Shown: positions 17,586 through 26,262 of the stretch, one piece after another | Position numbering within the stretch: the first letter of the stretch is position 1 | Layout: each line of letters starts with the position of its first letter | NCBI GenBank assembly: GCA_903644075.1 | Contig: CAHJXH010000015.1 | Location: forward strand, 1-35,692 | From: Sphingobacteriaceae bacterium | GTDB taxonomy: Bacteria > Bacteroidota > Bacteroidia > Sphingobacteriales > Sphingobacteriaceae | DNA length: 35,692 bases | Direction of reading: 5' to 3' | The notes under the pieces: generated by a model | Seen by the model: the letters and a program-made list of their open reading frames with translations, nothing else | Database searches by the model: none | Told to the model about the DNA's origin: nothing | Position numbers and translations under genes: made by a program

Positions 17586-18692
17586 TTAAATTTCAGAAAG
17601 TATTGTCTGTAAATGCAAAACTTGTTTTGTTGCCTCAAATTCGGATGCCCGGTTAACAGCTTTAAACCTATCAAACTTAATTCTATCATTCATCACTAAT
17701 TCCATAGCTTTTATAAAAGCGTCTACGTTATTATTGGGAACAACAATACCGGTTCCATCTGTAACAAATTCATCAACTCCGCCCGAATTAAATCCTACAA
17801 TTGGTTTACCCAAGTAGCCGGCTTCTATCATTACTAAAGGAAATGGATCTTCCCTTGACGTCAGCATTAGTCCATCTGCTATTGATAGATAATCATAATA
17901 GTCGTCAGATTTACCTCCTAAAAAATAAACATTCTTTAAGCCAAGGTATTTAATTTCCTGTTCTAAAAAAAAAGAGTACCCAGATGATCCAAAACCTAAC
18001 CATACTATATTTATCCTATTACCAAAATAACTGGCAATATGAGGAATCATATCAGCACCTTTTCTGTACTCAAGTGAGCCGGACATTACCCAGGTGTATG
18101 AATCAGCATTATTAAACTGGCTTCGTATCTTTTTAACGTTATCAGTATTTATCTTAATATCATTAAGTGCAACGCACTCATATTGCAAAGCAACGTTTTT
18201 TGCGCCCATAACTTCTAAATATGTGCACACTTTTTTTGAACACCCAATTAAAAGTTTGGCGCCATATATCATAGTTTTTAACTGCTCAAAAGATACATGT
18301 TGATAAAGCAGCAACAATTCATGAAAATGAATTACAAATGGTATAGAATGCTTTTGTGCTATTGAAACCGCATCTGAACATAAAATTGTATTTATATACC
18401 AAAAATCAGGCTTAAATGAGTCATGTACACTTAAAATATCTTCATCTAGAAACGGAACAACAGGTTTACCTAAAATCTTATTTAACCTAACCTTTGCGAC
18501 TCGTTTTCTTGTTATTTGATTTGGCGTATAAAACTTAACATCTTCCGGCATATCTGTTAACAGATCACCTTCCTTAAAGCTAAACAGTGCAACTTCAATC
18601 TTAGTTCTATCAAAATTTTTAATTATGTAGAGAAGCATCATTTCTGCACCATTTCGTGCAGAGAAGGGTGTAAACATTAAGATTCTTTTCAT
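17586..18692 (-). CDS. Glycosyltransferase family 4
   Basis: The product has 368 residues, close to the GT4 norm. The N-terminal domain begins MKRILMFTPFSARNGAEMML and holds PFVIHFHELLLLYQH. The C-terminal domain has WVMSGSLEYRKGADMIP, INIVWLGFGSSGYSF, VYFLGGKSDDYYDYLS, and TSREDPFPLVMIEAGYLGKP with the acidic donor-binding pair as a DX7E variant of EX7E. It is a retaining transferase acting at the cytoplasmic face. A run of nine T (coding strand) occurs at 17965-17973. It is encoded 32 bp after wzt. An imperfect small hairpin at 17567-17582 lies just past its stop. Confidence 0.92.
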   Translation of the reverse strand: MKRILMFTPFSARNGAEMMLLYIIKNFDRTKIEVALFSFKEGDLLTDMPEDVKFYTPNQITRKRVAKVRLNKILGKPVVPFLDEDILSVHDSFKPDFWYINTILCSDAVSIAQKHSIPFVIHFHELLLLYQHVSFEQLKTMIYGAKLLIGCSKKVCTYLEVMGAKNVALQYECVALNDIKINTDNVKKIRSQFNNADSYTWVMSGSLEYRKGADMIPHIASYFGNRINIVWLGFGSSGYSFFLEQEIKYLGLKNVYFLGGKSDDYYDYLSIADGLMLTSREDPFPLVMIEAGYLGKPIVGFNSGGVDEFVTDGTGIVVPNNNVDAFIKAMELVMNDRIKFDRFKAVNRASEFEATKQVLHLQTILSEI

Positions 18693-18724
18693 AAACGGCT
18701 AACTTAAATGTCGACTAATTTTAG

Positions 18725-20032
18725 CTATGATAGTTTCTTAGTTTCCCAAGCCAACCTTGGCCTTACCTGGCCAATCCATGTGTTATTATATTCCTTACGC
18801 ATTTCGCCCGTCTCATTCACTTCAAATCCTATTACCTCACGCGCCTCGGTCATATTAGTAAAAGAAATATCAGGCGACAAAAATGCGTTAATGCTAAATT
18901 GGGCATCGTTTAAAAAAAACCTGGGTATAATACAACTAACTACATATGTACCAACATCTTGCCTAAGTCCAAAAAAAACGTCTTTTCCAAGGTTAGCAGA
19001 ATCTGCGTTAAAAGATGCTAATAAACAATCACCATATTTATTTAAAAGATGAATTGTTGGAACAACCATTGTAGCATAATTTACAACTGCATACTCAAGC
19101 TCCAAAACGATATCTTCGTTGATGCCAAAACTTGTAGAAGGGCCATTTTTACCTATTAAGGCTATTTTTTTAAATCTCAGATTGTCATTACTTCTTGACA
19201 GCTTAATATCGTTTTCTAGTAACAATCCGACATTGCTTGTATCGGTAGATATATATTTATCTATTATAAATTCGCATTTACCATAATCAACCACTTCACC
19301 ATTTTTCATTAATAAACCTTCATTACACAATGTGGAAATAGCAGCCATATTATGGCTCACAAACAAGACAGTTCTCCCTTCACCTTTACTTACTTCGCCC
19401 ATTTTGCCTAAACACTTTTTTTGAAACTCTGCATCGCCTACGGCTAAAACCTCGTCAACAATTAAAATCTCAGACTCTAGGTGTGCCGCAACAGCAAAAG
19501 CAAGGCGTACATACATGCCAGACGAATACCTTTTTACAGGGGTATCGATATATCTCTCTACTCCCGAAAAATCAACGATCTGATCAAACTGTCGTTTAAT
19601 TTCAGCTTTTCTCATACCTAAAATGGCGCCGTTTAGGTATATATTTTCCCGTCCCGTTAATTCAGGGTGAAAACCGGTACCTACTTCTAACAAACTGGCT
19701 ATGCGGCCACGGCCGGTTAGCCTACCTGTTGTTGGTGACGTAACTTTACTTAAAATTTTAAGCAAAGTACTTTTACCGGCACCATTACGGCCAATAATGC
19801 CTACAGCATCGCCTTGTTTAATCTCAAAATTAATATCCTTTAAACTCCAAACAATATTACTTTCACTTTTCTTAGTCCGGTCGTTGGTTTCCCCTATTTT
19901 TAAAAAAGGGTCTTCTTTTCCTCTTATTTTCGCCCATACACGTTCCAAATCATGGCTTAGTGTACCTGTACTAAATTCTCCTAATTGATATGCCTTAGAA
20001 ATATTTTCGGCCTTGATAGCAATATCGCTCAT
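18725..20032 (-). CDS. wzt: Polysaccharide ABC exporter ATPase with C-terminal sugar-binding domain
   Basis: The product has 435 residues. The ATPase occupies about 1-250: Walker A GRNGAGKSTLLK, the characteristic ASLLEVGTGFHPELTGRENI, signature YSSGMYVRLAFAVA, Walker B ILIVDEVLAVGD and the H-loop FVSHNM. The extra 150-180 residues after about 255 are beta-rich (IVLELEYAVVNYATMVVPTI, GTYVVSCIIPRFFLNDAQFS) and match the Wzt C-terminal carbohydrate-binding domain that recognises the finished end of the glycan. Wzt works with Wzm, encoded 26 bp upstream, to move undecaprenyl-PP-linked glycan across the inner membrane. The long C-terminal domain points to an O9a-like, end-modification-dependent mode rather than the KpsT type. 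Confidence 0.94.
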   Translation of the reverse strand: MSDIAIKAENISKAYQLGEFSTGTLSHDLERVWAKIRGKEDPFLKIGETNDRTKKSESNIVWSLKDINFEIKQGDAVGIIGRNGAGKSTLLKILSKVTSPTTGRLTGRGRIASLLEVGTGFHPELTGRENIYLNGAILGMRKAEIKRQFDQIVDFSGVERYIDTPVKRYSSGMYVRLAFAVAAHLESEILIVDEVLAVGDAEFQKKCLGKMGEVSKGEGRTVLFVSHNMAAISTLCNEGLLMKNGEVVDYGKCEFIIDKYISTDTSNVGLLLENDIKLSRSNDNLRFKKIALIGKNGPSTSFGINEDIVLELEYAVVNYATMVVPTIHLLNKYGDCLLASFNADSANLGKDVFFGLRQDVGTYVVSCIIPRFFLNDAQFSINAFLSPDISFTNMTEAREVIGFEVNETGEMRKEYNNTWIGQVRPRLAWETKKLS

Positions 20033-20058
20033 TATAATAATTAATCAGTCAGTTTAAT

Positions 20059-20907
20059 TTAGACTGTATCCACAAAATCTTTCTCTACCTTGTTAAACAC
20101 CACCACCCCTATCAACAATGTAAAAATTGTAATAAGTGTTGTATATGCTAAAGCTCCCCATGATATGCTGCCGTTTCCTAAAAATGCGTATCTGAAATGC
20201 TCGATAATTGTAGTCATCGGGTTCAACTCAACAAGTAATTTATATTTACCACCAACTGACGAGAAGGGGAATACAACAGTTGTTGTATACATTAACAAAG
20301 GAACTCCAAAAGTCACCAAAAATGCCAAATCTCTGTATTTAGTAGTTAAAGCTGATATAATCATCCCCAACCCAAGGCCCAATAATGCCATTAAAACAAT
20401 AAGAAAGGGAAATAGCAACAGATAAGAAGTTACATGAAATTGATCGCCCTTAATAAAATAATATCCCATCAGCACCAAAAACAGAAGCAACTGTACTGCA
20501 AATCGTATCAGGTTAGAAAAAATTATACTTAGTGGCATAATTAACCTTGGAAAATATACTTTACCGAAAATGGTTGAATTATCCCTAAATACTGATGATG
20601 TTTTCACTAAACAATCTGAAAAATAATTCCAGGTTATAACGCCTGCCAAATAGAAAAGTGGTTTAGGTAGCCCATCTGTAGATATACCGGCAACACTGCC
20701 AAAAATTACTACGTATATAAAAACGGTAAATATAGGCTGAATAAAGAACCAAACAGGCCCTAATATAGTTTGCTTATAAAACGATACAAAATCCCGCCTT
20801 ACTAATAGCCAAAGTAAATCCCGATAATCTATCGACTCTTTTATTTTAAGATCAAATAAAGAACTTGTGGGTTCAATTACCCATAAGTTATTTGGTTCGT
20901 TTGCCAT
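20059..20907 (-). CDS. wzm: Polysaccharide ABC exporter permease
   Basis: The product has 282 residues with six hydrophobic segments (ABC2 membrane type). The N-terminal cytoplasmic stretch is YRDLLWLLVRRDFVSFYKQT, followed by ILGPVWFFIQPIFTVFIYV, the typical Wzm/KpsM entry helix region. Later parts include LGLGLGMIISALTTKYRDL and FTLLIGVVVFNKVEKDFVDTV. It forms the inner-membrane channel of the Wzm/Wzt exporter. It is encoded 11 bp after the PCP gene and 26 bp before wzt, in the same operon. Confidence 0.93.
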   Translation of the reverse strand: MANEPNNLWVIEPTSSLFDLKIKESIDYRDLLWLLVRRDFVSFYKQTILGPVWFFIQPIFTVFIYVVIFGSVAGISTDGLPKPLFYLAGVITWNYFSDCLVKTSSVFRDNSTIFGKVYFPRLIMPLSIIFSNLIRFAVQLLLFLVLMGYYFIKGDQFHVTSYLLLFPFLIVLMALLGLGLGMIISALTTKYRDLAFLVTFGVPLLMYTTTVVFPFSSVGGKYKLLVELNPMTTIIEHFRYAFLGNGSISWGALAYTTLITIFTLLIGVVVFNKVEKDFVDTV

Positions 20908-20918
20908 TTAGAATAATA

Positions 20919-22004
20919 TTATTGACCGTTTATTAAGTTTGTGTATATTTTATGGACTGAAAGCACCATAGTAGCTAATAAACAACCCAAAAAAGCAAAT
21001 ATTAAAACGTATTTCGGAAGGTTAACTGATAAAACAGGTAAGGGCATAATAGGATCATCTATTACTTGGATTAAAGGCGTCTCTTTTCTTAATGCAATTT
21101 TAGCCAGTTCAAGATTTTGAACTAACTGCGTTAAAATTGCTTTATTCGCTTCAACATTAAATTGAGATCGTTGTACCGGAATTCTAAGTACCTGCCTGGT
21201 AGAATTTAAATTAGGTGTAGCATCTGCCACGGCCACTGTTTGATAGATAGCGCCATTCAACACATTTTTCACAGAATCTGTTTGATGCTGTAAAACGGCC
21301 AAATTCTCTAAAGACCGTTTGGTTTTAGTTTGAACATAAAAATCATTTACGGTCTTCACTATTTGGTTGTCAAAATCTTTTGCAAAAGCCTCATCGGTAG
21401 ATTGAACATCAACATTAATAATGCTCAATTTGGCATCTGATTTACTTACTTTTAAGTATTTTTTATCAATATCATCAACTACTTTACCTAACACACTATC
21501 CTGCAATCTTGTAAATTGTTGCCCATCTTTTAAGTTAAAGGTGATTCTTTTAAGTTTAGGATCTTTCCATTCTTCACGTAACTTATTTAAATCAATATAT
21601 CTTTCAATTAATAATTGATTTTTTCCTTTATAAAAAACAGTACTTAATAATGTTTTTTGAATCATATTACGAGATTTATACAATTCAAAAATATTTTCAC
21701 CCTGAAAAATACCACCACCGCTACCAGCGCTTACATTTAGCCCGATCATAGATGCCAAACCAGCATATTGACTAGATCCTCCTCCACCATTCGCGTCTTC
21801 TAAAACAAAACTGGTAGTTGCTGTATACAATGTTTTCTTTTGAAGACCATATAAATATCCGAATATAGCCCCTACTATACTAAACAAAACTATTTTTATC
21901 CATTTAGACCTTAAATATCTGATGGCAGAATCTACTTTTAAAATAAGTTCCTTTATAGAAATCTCGTCCGAAGCACTAACTGTATTATTTGTTTCCCTAG
22001 TCAT
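20919..22004 (-). CDS. Wzz-like polysaccharide co-polymerase
   Basis: The product has 361 residues. TM1 is at about 38-54 (IVLFSIVGAIFGYLYG). A Gly-rich periplasmic loop follows (EDANGGGGSSQYAGLAS), then a long helical periplasmic part with YVQTKTKRSLENLAVLQHQ. A Pro-rich segment (IDDPIMPLPVLSV) precedes TM2 (LIFAFLGCLLATMVLSV). No cytoplasmic kinase domain is present. It is a paralogue of the product at 4924-6000. It is encoded between the OPX gene (16 bp upstream) and wzm (11 bp downstream). That position suggests it links the ABC exporter to the OPX channel, the role KpsE plays in ABC-type capsule export (inference from family). Confidence 0.9.
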   Translation of the reverse strand: MTRETNNTVSASDEISIKELILKVDSAIRYLRSKWIKIVLFSIVGAIFGYLYGLQKKTLYTATTSFVLEDANGGGGSSQYAGLASMIGLNVSAGSGGGIFQGENIFELYKSRNMIQKTLLSTVFYKGKNQLLIERYIDLNKLREEWKDPKLKRITFNLKDGQQFTRLQDSVLGKVVDDIDKKYLKVSKSDAKLSIINVDVQSTDEAFAKDFDNQIVKTVNDFYVQTKTKRSLENLAVLQHQTDSVKNVLNGAIYQTVAVADATPNLNSTRQVLRIPVQRSQFNVEANKAILTQLVQNLELAKIALRKETPLIQVIDDPIMPLPVLSVNLPKYVLIFAFLGCLLATMVLSVHKIYTNLINGQ

Positions 22005-22020
22005 AGCTGCTCTAACTGAA

Positions 22021-24588
22021 TTAATTTTTAAACAATGCTACAATGATTACCGCCAATGACCCTAAAGCGGTAGCAATGCCAACTAATCCTTGTACACCCA
22101 GCTTTTCTCTTGGTGCATGTTTAGGTACAAATATTTCGGCACCTGGTTTTATTCGTGGGTAATCATAAAAGAAAAGGAATTTCTTGGTGGATTTTATTGC
22201 TCCATTCGCATAAACTACATATGCACCTCTTTTATTAGCATTGTCTGTAAAACCGCCAGATTCATTAATATACTCTCCCATCCCTTTTCCAGACTTGTAT
22301 ATAATATTAATCGGCTTTAATACTTCTCCGGTTACTTTAATTGTTTGCAGCTCTTTAGGTACTTTAATTATATCTCCGTCCTCTAAAAGAAGATCATACC
22401 TCGATCCTGCTTTTTGCAAAATTTTAACCAAATCGATGCCAACATAGTCGCTTTTTATTACAGAGTCTTGCAGGTTTGTAGTATCTGCCCCTTGAGATTG
22501 TTGCAACCTTTTTAAATTCGCCAGCTTTTCGGCATCTTCTTTTGATTTATCGTTATCAGATATACCTTTTCTATTATCAACATTTTTTGCGATTGTCACA
22601 GTACTATCAATGCCATAAACATTATTATTAACATATTTTATAGAATTGGCTTTAATTACTGTAGGTCCTGGACGCCTTAAAGACGCGCCTGCTGGAAAAG
22701 CCATTGCTGTAAGCCCGCCAGCCCTTTTTATAACGTCAGATATTTTTTCGTCTTTTCGTTGAATTGTGTAGGTGCCGGGATATAGCACTTCGCCTTCTAC
22801 CTTAACTATTTTTTGTATTTGATAGCCTTCTGACCCCCTTACAGAAACAATATCAAATGGTTGCAGTATAAATGGATCGCCTACTAATTTCAGATTTTGA
22901 TCGACGTTTACTGTAAAAATTTCAGCGGTAATTGCTGAAACAGACATAGCATTACTGTTTTTTACCCGTCGGGAAATTTCAATACGACTTGGAGTAGCAC
23001 CTTCATTAAAGCCACCGGCCATCTGGATCAGTGATTCAAGGCTCATGTTATCGCCATATTTAAAGGTGCCAGGGTTCCTGACTTGTCCCTTAATCTCAAC
23101 CTGGTACTCATCTCTCAAATCAAACACCGAAGATATCGTAACCTTGTCTTCGCGTTGTAAAGCAATATCCGGTTGACTACCATTCATCAGCTTCTGAACA
23201 TCAAATGAGATCAAAGCTGGTGTATTATCCAGGTTAAGCCTTGATATATATCCCCTGTTTAAAAAAGCATCTTCTTTTAAACCGTCTGCTTTAGTAATTA
23301 AAGTCCTTAACGTAAGCCCCTTTTCCAGTTCATATTTACCCGGACGAAATACTGCACCTGTAATTTCAACCCTATTTTCAAAGCGGTCTAAGATTTTCTC
23401 AACTACATATTTATCTCCATTTACGGGTTTATAAGTTGCAAATTGAGTTGCATCTACATCCACTATTTTCCGTTCCCTGCTGGTATTTTGCAATACTTTT
23501 ATATTGGCAGTATAAGCTTGACTAGTAAAACCGCCTGCAAAATTGATAATATCCTGTAGTGTTTCTGTTTTTAATACTTCAAATAATGCAGGCCTTTTTA
23601 TTTCACCACTCATTTCTATACGAGTGTCATAAACAGGTATATTAATCACATCCTGATCCTGTAAACGTATGTTTTTTTGGATACCTTTTAGAAGGAAATC
23701 GTAAACATCAATAGTAGCTACAACCTTGCTGTTTCTAACAATTTGAATTTTTCTATAGGAACCATTTTTATTAGGGCCACCTGATGCATATAATGCATTA
23801 AATGCTGTTGCTAATGATGGCAATGTGTAAGTACCGGGCTTAACAGATTCGCCAACAATAGTAACTTTAATTCCCCTTATATTACCTAAATTAACTGTAA
23901 CCCGGCTACGTCCTGTTTTGATTGCCGGATAAGTATGGGCCATTGCCGCACTTATTTTTGAAGTTGCATCTTCAATGGTTAATCCCCCCACTGTAATTAA
24001 CCCTACATATTGCAAACGGATACTACCATCGGGACTTACTTTTAAATTATAATTGGCCTCATTATCTCCTGTTATGTCAATTAATAAATTGTCATCGGGA
24101 CCAACAACATAGCTTTTAGGAGTTGCCATTCTTAAATTTGGCTCAAAACTTAACTTGCTGTTTTTAAACAGGTCTTCACCAAATATTTTAGGAATCAAAT
24201 TCCCATTAGCGTCACGTAATTGTGCATTAGAACCATTTTGAAAGCCGTACTTTGAATACGTCGAGTCTGAATTAATATAGGTTCGAGCATTAGAATCATC
24301 ATTACTGGTTCCGTCTCCATTTTTTAATTTATCAATTCTGGCAATTAATTTTTGTGCCTCAGTTGGAGGCATGCCTTGTGCCATAGCTAGTTGTGATATC
24401 TGCGCATCATCAGTATAACCTACCAATGCAGCCTTCTGCATCAATTGCCGGACCTGTGTATCTGTAAGGTCATCTACCTTAACGTTAGCATAATTGGTTT
24501 GTGAAAATGCCGTTTGTGAAATTATAATCGTCAGGAAAAAAACAAGCGCTGTGAAGGCTTTTTTCAAATTCATATATTTATGATGCAC
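22021..24588 (-). CDS. Polysaccharide export (OPX) protein with Poly_export and SLBB domains, long form
   Basis: The product has 855 residues. Translation more likely starts at Met6 (MNLKK), giving a standard signal peptide that ends QTAFSQ. A helical N-terminal region follows (DDLTDTQVRQLMQKAALVG). Poly_export is at about 147-220 (ATPKSYVVGPDDNLLIDITG). SLBB-like repeats begin near 241, 322, 406, 496, 594 and 748, each with a G-x-V-x-x-P-G core. Compared with the paralogue at 2585-4921 it carries roughly 80 extra charged residues between the last two repeats (around 645-725, with DNDKSKEDAEKLANLKRLQ). The C-terminus is a hydrophobic helix (GLVGIATALGSLAVIIVALF). It is the first gene of the 16-gene minus-strand operon. 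Confidence 0.93.
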   Translation of the reverse strand: MHHKYMNLKKAFTALVFFLTIIISQTAFSQTNYANVKVDDLTDTQVRQLMQKAALVGYTDDAQISQLAMAQGMPPTEAQKLIARIDKLKNGDGTSNDDSNARTYINSDSTYSKYGFQNGSNAQLRDANGNLIPKIFGEDLFKNSKLSFEPNLRMATPKSYVVGPDDNLLIDITGDNEANYNLKVSPDGSIRLQYVGLITVGGLTIEDATSKISAAMAHTYPAIKTGRSRVTVNLGNIRGIKVTIVGESVKPGTYTLPSLATAFNALYASGGPNKNGSYRKIQIVRNSKVVATIDVYDFLLKGIQKNIRLQDQDVINIPVYDTRIEMSGEIKRPALFEVLKTETLQDIINFAGGFTSQAYTANIKVLQNTSRERKIVDVDATQFATYKPVNGDKYVVEKILDRFENRVEITGAVFRPGKYELEKGLTLRTLITKADGLKEDAFLNRGYISRLNLDNTPALISFDVQKLMNGSQPDIALQREDKVTISSVFDLRDEYQVEIKGQVRNPGTFKYGDNMSLESLIQMAGGFNEGATPSRIEISRRVKNSNAMSVSAITAEIFTVNVDQNLKLVGDPFILQPFDIVSVRGSEGYQIQKIVKVEGEVLYPGTYTIQRKDEKISDVIKRAGGLTAMAFPAGASLRRPGPTVIKANSIKYVNNNVYGIDSTVTIAKNVDNRKGISDNDKSKEDAEKLANLKRLQQSQGADTTNLQDSVIKSDYVGIDLVKILQKAGSRYDLLLEDGDIIKVPKELQTIKVTGEVLKPINIIYKSGKGMGEYINESGGFTDNANKRGAYVVYANGAIKSTKKFLFFYDYPRIKPGAEIFVPKHAPREKLGVQGLVGIATALGSLAVIIVALFKN

Positions 24589-25050
24589 TATATATTCGTT
24601 AAAACTTATTTACTTCTATTACTGAAGCAAACAGCGTATTAATATTATTAAAAAAATGGAACGACTTTTAATACTGATTTCTAACACTTGAAGCTAAAGT
24701 GAAGATTGAGGCTATTTTTACATTTAGGTGAAGGCAAATTTGCTTATCTTTCACATTCAAAACTCCGATTAATTTGCTTTTATTGTTAGGTAATTTCATT
24801 ATTAGTATTAGAGTGATATTAGAGGCGAATATACAGAAATATTTAGAATAGAATATATCCGCATATCCTCTCAGGATGTTTAAACCCTTGGCAAATGCTT
24901 ATTCCATATATGCACAAAAGCCAGTATATATATTACTGGCTTTTGTGCATATATGATACAAATAAAGAGAATTTTATTTGCATATAAATTAGCGTTATTA
25001 ATACATCAATTAATACTCTTTACTAAAAGCTGATTATCATTAACTTAAAT
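24589..25050 (-). promoter_or_regulatory. 462-bp gene-free region upstream of the polysaccharide operon
   Basis: This AT-rich stretch lies between the OPX gene start and the deacetylase stop and must contain the promoter of the long minus-strand operon, since all following gaps are short. No clean TAnnTTTG box was found on the minus strand. Visible structure: a perfect palindrome GCAAATTTGC at 24734-24743, a short ATCCT/AGGAT inverted repeat at 24865-24877, and the large inverted repeat at 24905-24955. No convincing coding sequence is seen. Confidence 0.5.
24905..24955. repeat. Perfect 22-bp inverted repeat with 7-nt loop
   Basis: The arms at 24905-24926 and 24934-24955 are exact reverse complements over 22 bp, separated by TATATAT. 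The arms contain GCACAAAAGCCAG and its complement. Transcribed in either direction it would form a very stable hairpin. It lies about 96 bp past the deacetylase stop and about 317 bp before the OPX start (minus strand). There is no U-tract on either side, so it is not a standard intrinsic terminator. It may still stop transcription or act as an operator or 5'-leader element. Confidence 0.85.
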
Positions 25051-26262
25051 TTAAATAGCGCTCAAATCAATATTCAAAAGCTTATGCTTGTTATGGGTTA
25101 TTTTTAAAGGTGCTGTAGTATTAACCGTAAATTGAGTTTTTGTATCCACATTAATAGAAATTGCTTTATACCTAAAGTTAAGCGGCATTTTAGGTACCTC
25201 TAACTTAATAACCACATCACGGCCGTGCTGCTGTGAGGATATTTTAATATGATCTCTGAGCCAGATATATTCATAAACCTCCTGCCAGGGAGCTATCCAC
25301 ATGTTATCATTGCCACTAGTTCCATAGTTTTTCTCTATTGAAGTCATGTAATATTTAAACTCGGGGTAAAGCATGCTTAAGTTCCAAAGGTTTTTATCGC
25401 CAACGCTGTGGGTAAACTCATTATACCAAATAGGTTGAGGTTGTTTCATCAACGAGTCGATACGGTTTAGATGCTTATCTATCTCCTTAAAGTCTAAACT
25501 ATCCTTATTACTCTGCAAAAAATTGCGGGCATAGATCATAGCATTCAGATCAACCGGTTTGTCAACATCAATTGCAGGACCCTTGCCCACATATGATGCT
25601 ACCGAATAAGCACCTGCTTTAAAGGCATCCTGTTCATAATTATGCTCATAGCCCTCATCGTGTTCGCCACCGGGAACCACAAACTGCGTTATGCTAAAAC
25701 CAAGGTTCTCTTTTACTACTTTGATGTTTTGCAGAACCTCGCTGTTGTAATCTGTACCATGTTTAGATAAATGGTGATAACCATGGTTTAAAATATCCCA
25801 GCCCGAATTGTAAAGAGTTTTAACTTCCGGCCAGGATAGGCGGGCACGGTTATCGGGATGATCATAAACAATCCCGGCATTTAAAGCAACGGCTAATTTG
25901 AAGGCGACATTGTTACCGCAACCGTCAGTATAAAACAAGCCACTTGATTTTTCGCCATCGCCACCCTGATCGCTATGATATTCATCCGGTATAGGCGGGC
26001 TCACCATGCCGCCATTCAGCAATGGGTAAGCGCAGGTAAATGCAGAACGGTAGCCATCATCGAGCGTGAAGCTAAAAGCCAGATGTTTATTGTATTTTAA
26101 TGGAGCTATACTGGCTTTAAACGGCGCTGCTGAATTAAGTTTCAGTTTGATATAAACAACCTTCGGAGCTGCGGCTTTCTTTTTCAGGGTATCCGCATGT
26201 GTGAAATTGCTAATGAATATACCCGTGGCTAAAAGTATAATGTGCTTTACTTTATAATGCAT
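25051..26262 (-). CDS. Secreted polysaccharide deacetylase (NodB domain)
   Basis: The frame is open to a Met at 26292, but the Met at 26262 gives a standard signal peptide (MHYKVKHIILLATGIF, cleaved near THADT), so that start is preferred and yields 403 residues. The NodB domain has AFSFTLDDGYRS, where the DD motif binds the metal and provides the base. It also has ILNHGYHHLSKHG, with the HxxxH metal ligands, and QFVVPGGEHDEGYEH. Family members remove N- or O-acetyl groups from polysaccharide or peptidoglycan in the periplasm or outside the cell. About 150 C-terminal residues form a beta-rich tail. It lies next to the exopolysaccharide operon on the same strand, so modification of that polymer is possible. 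The 462-bp gap argues for separate transcription. Confidence 0.87.
   Translation of the reverse strand: MHYKVKHIILLATGIFISNFTHADTLKKKAAAPKVVYIKLKLNSAAPFKASIAPLKYNKHLAFSFTLDDGYRSAFTCAYPLLNGGMVSPPIPDEYHSDQGGDGEKSSGLFYTDGCGNNVAFKLAVALNAGIVYDHPDNRARLSWPEVKTLYNSGWDILNHGYHHLSKHGTDYNSEVLQNIKVVKENLGFSITQFVVPGGEHDEGYEHNYEQDAFKAGAYSVASYVGKGPAIDVDKPVDLNAMIYARNFLQSNKDSLDFKEIDKHLNRIDSLMKQPQPIWYNEFTHSVGDKNLWNLSMLYPEFKYYMTSIEKNYGTSGNDNMWIAPWQEVYEYIWLRDHIKISSQQHGRDVVIKLEVPKMPLNFRYKAISINVDTKTQFTVNTTAPLKITHNKHKLLNIDLSAI

Noticed and set aside
18708..19052. 114-codon plus-strand open frame near wzt
   Set aside because: It is a shadow of the Wzt C-terminal domain on the other strand, with no family-like features.
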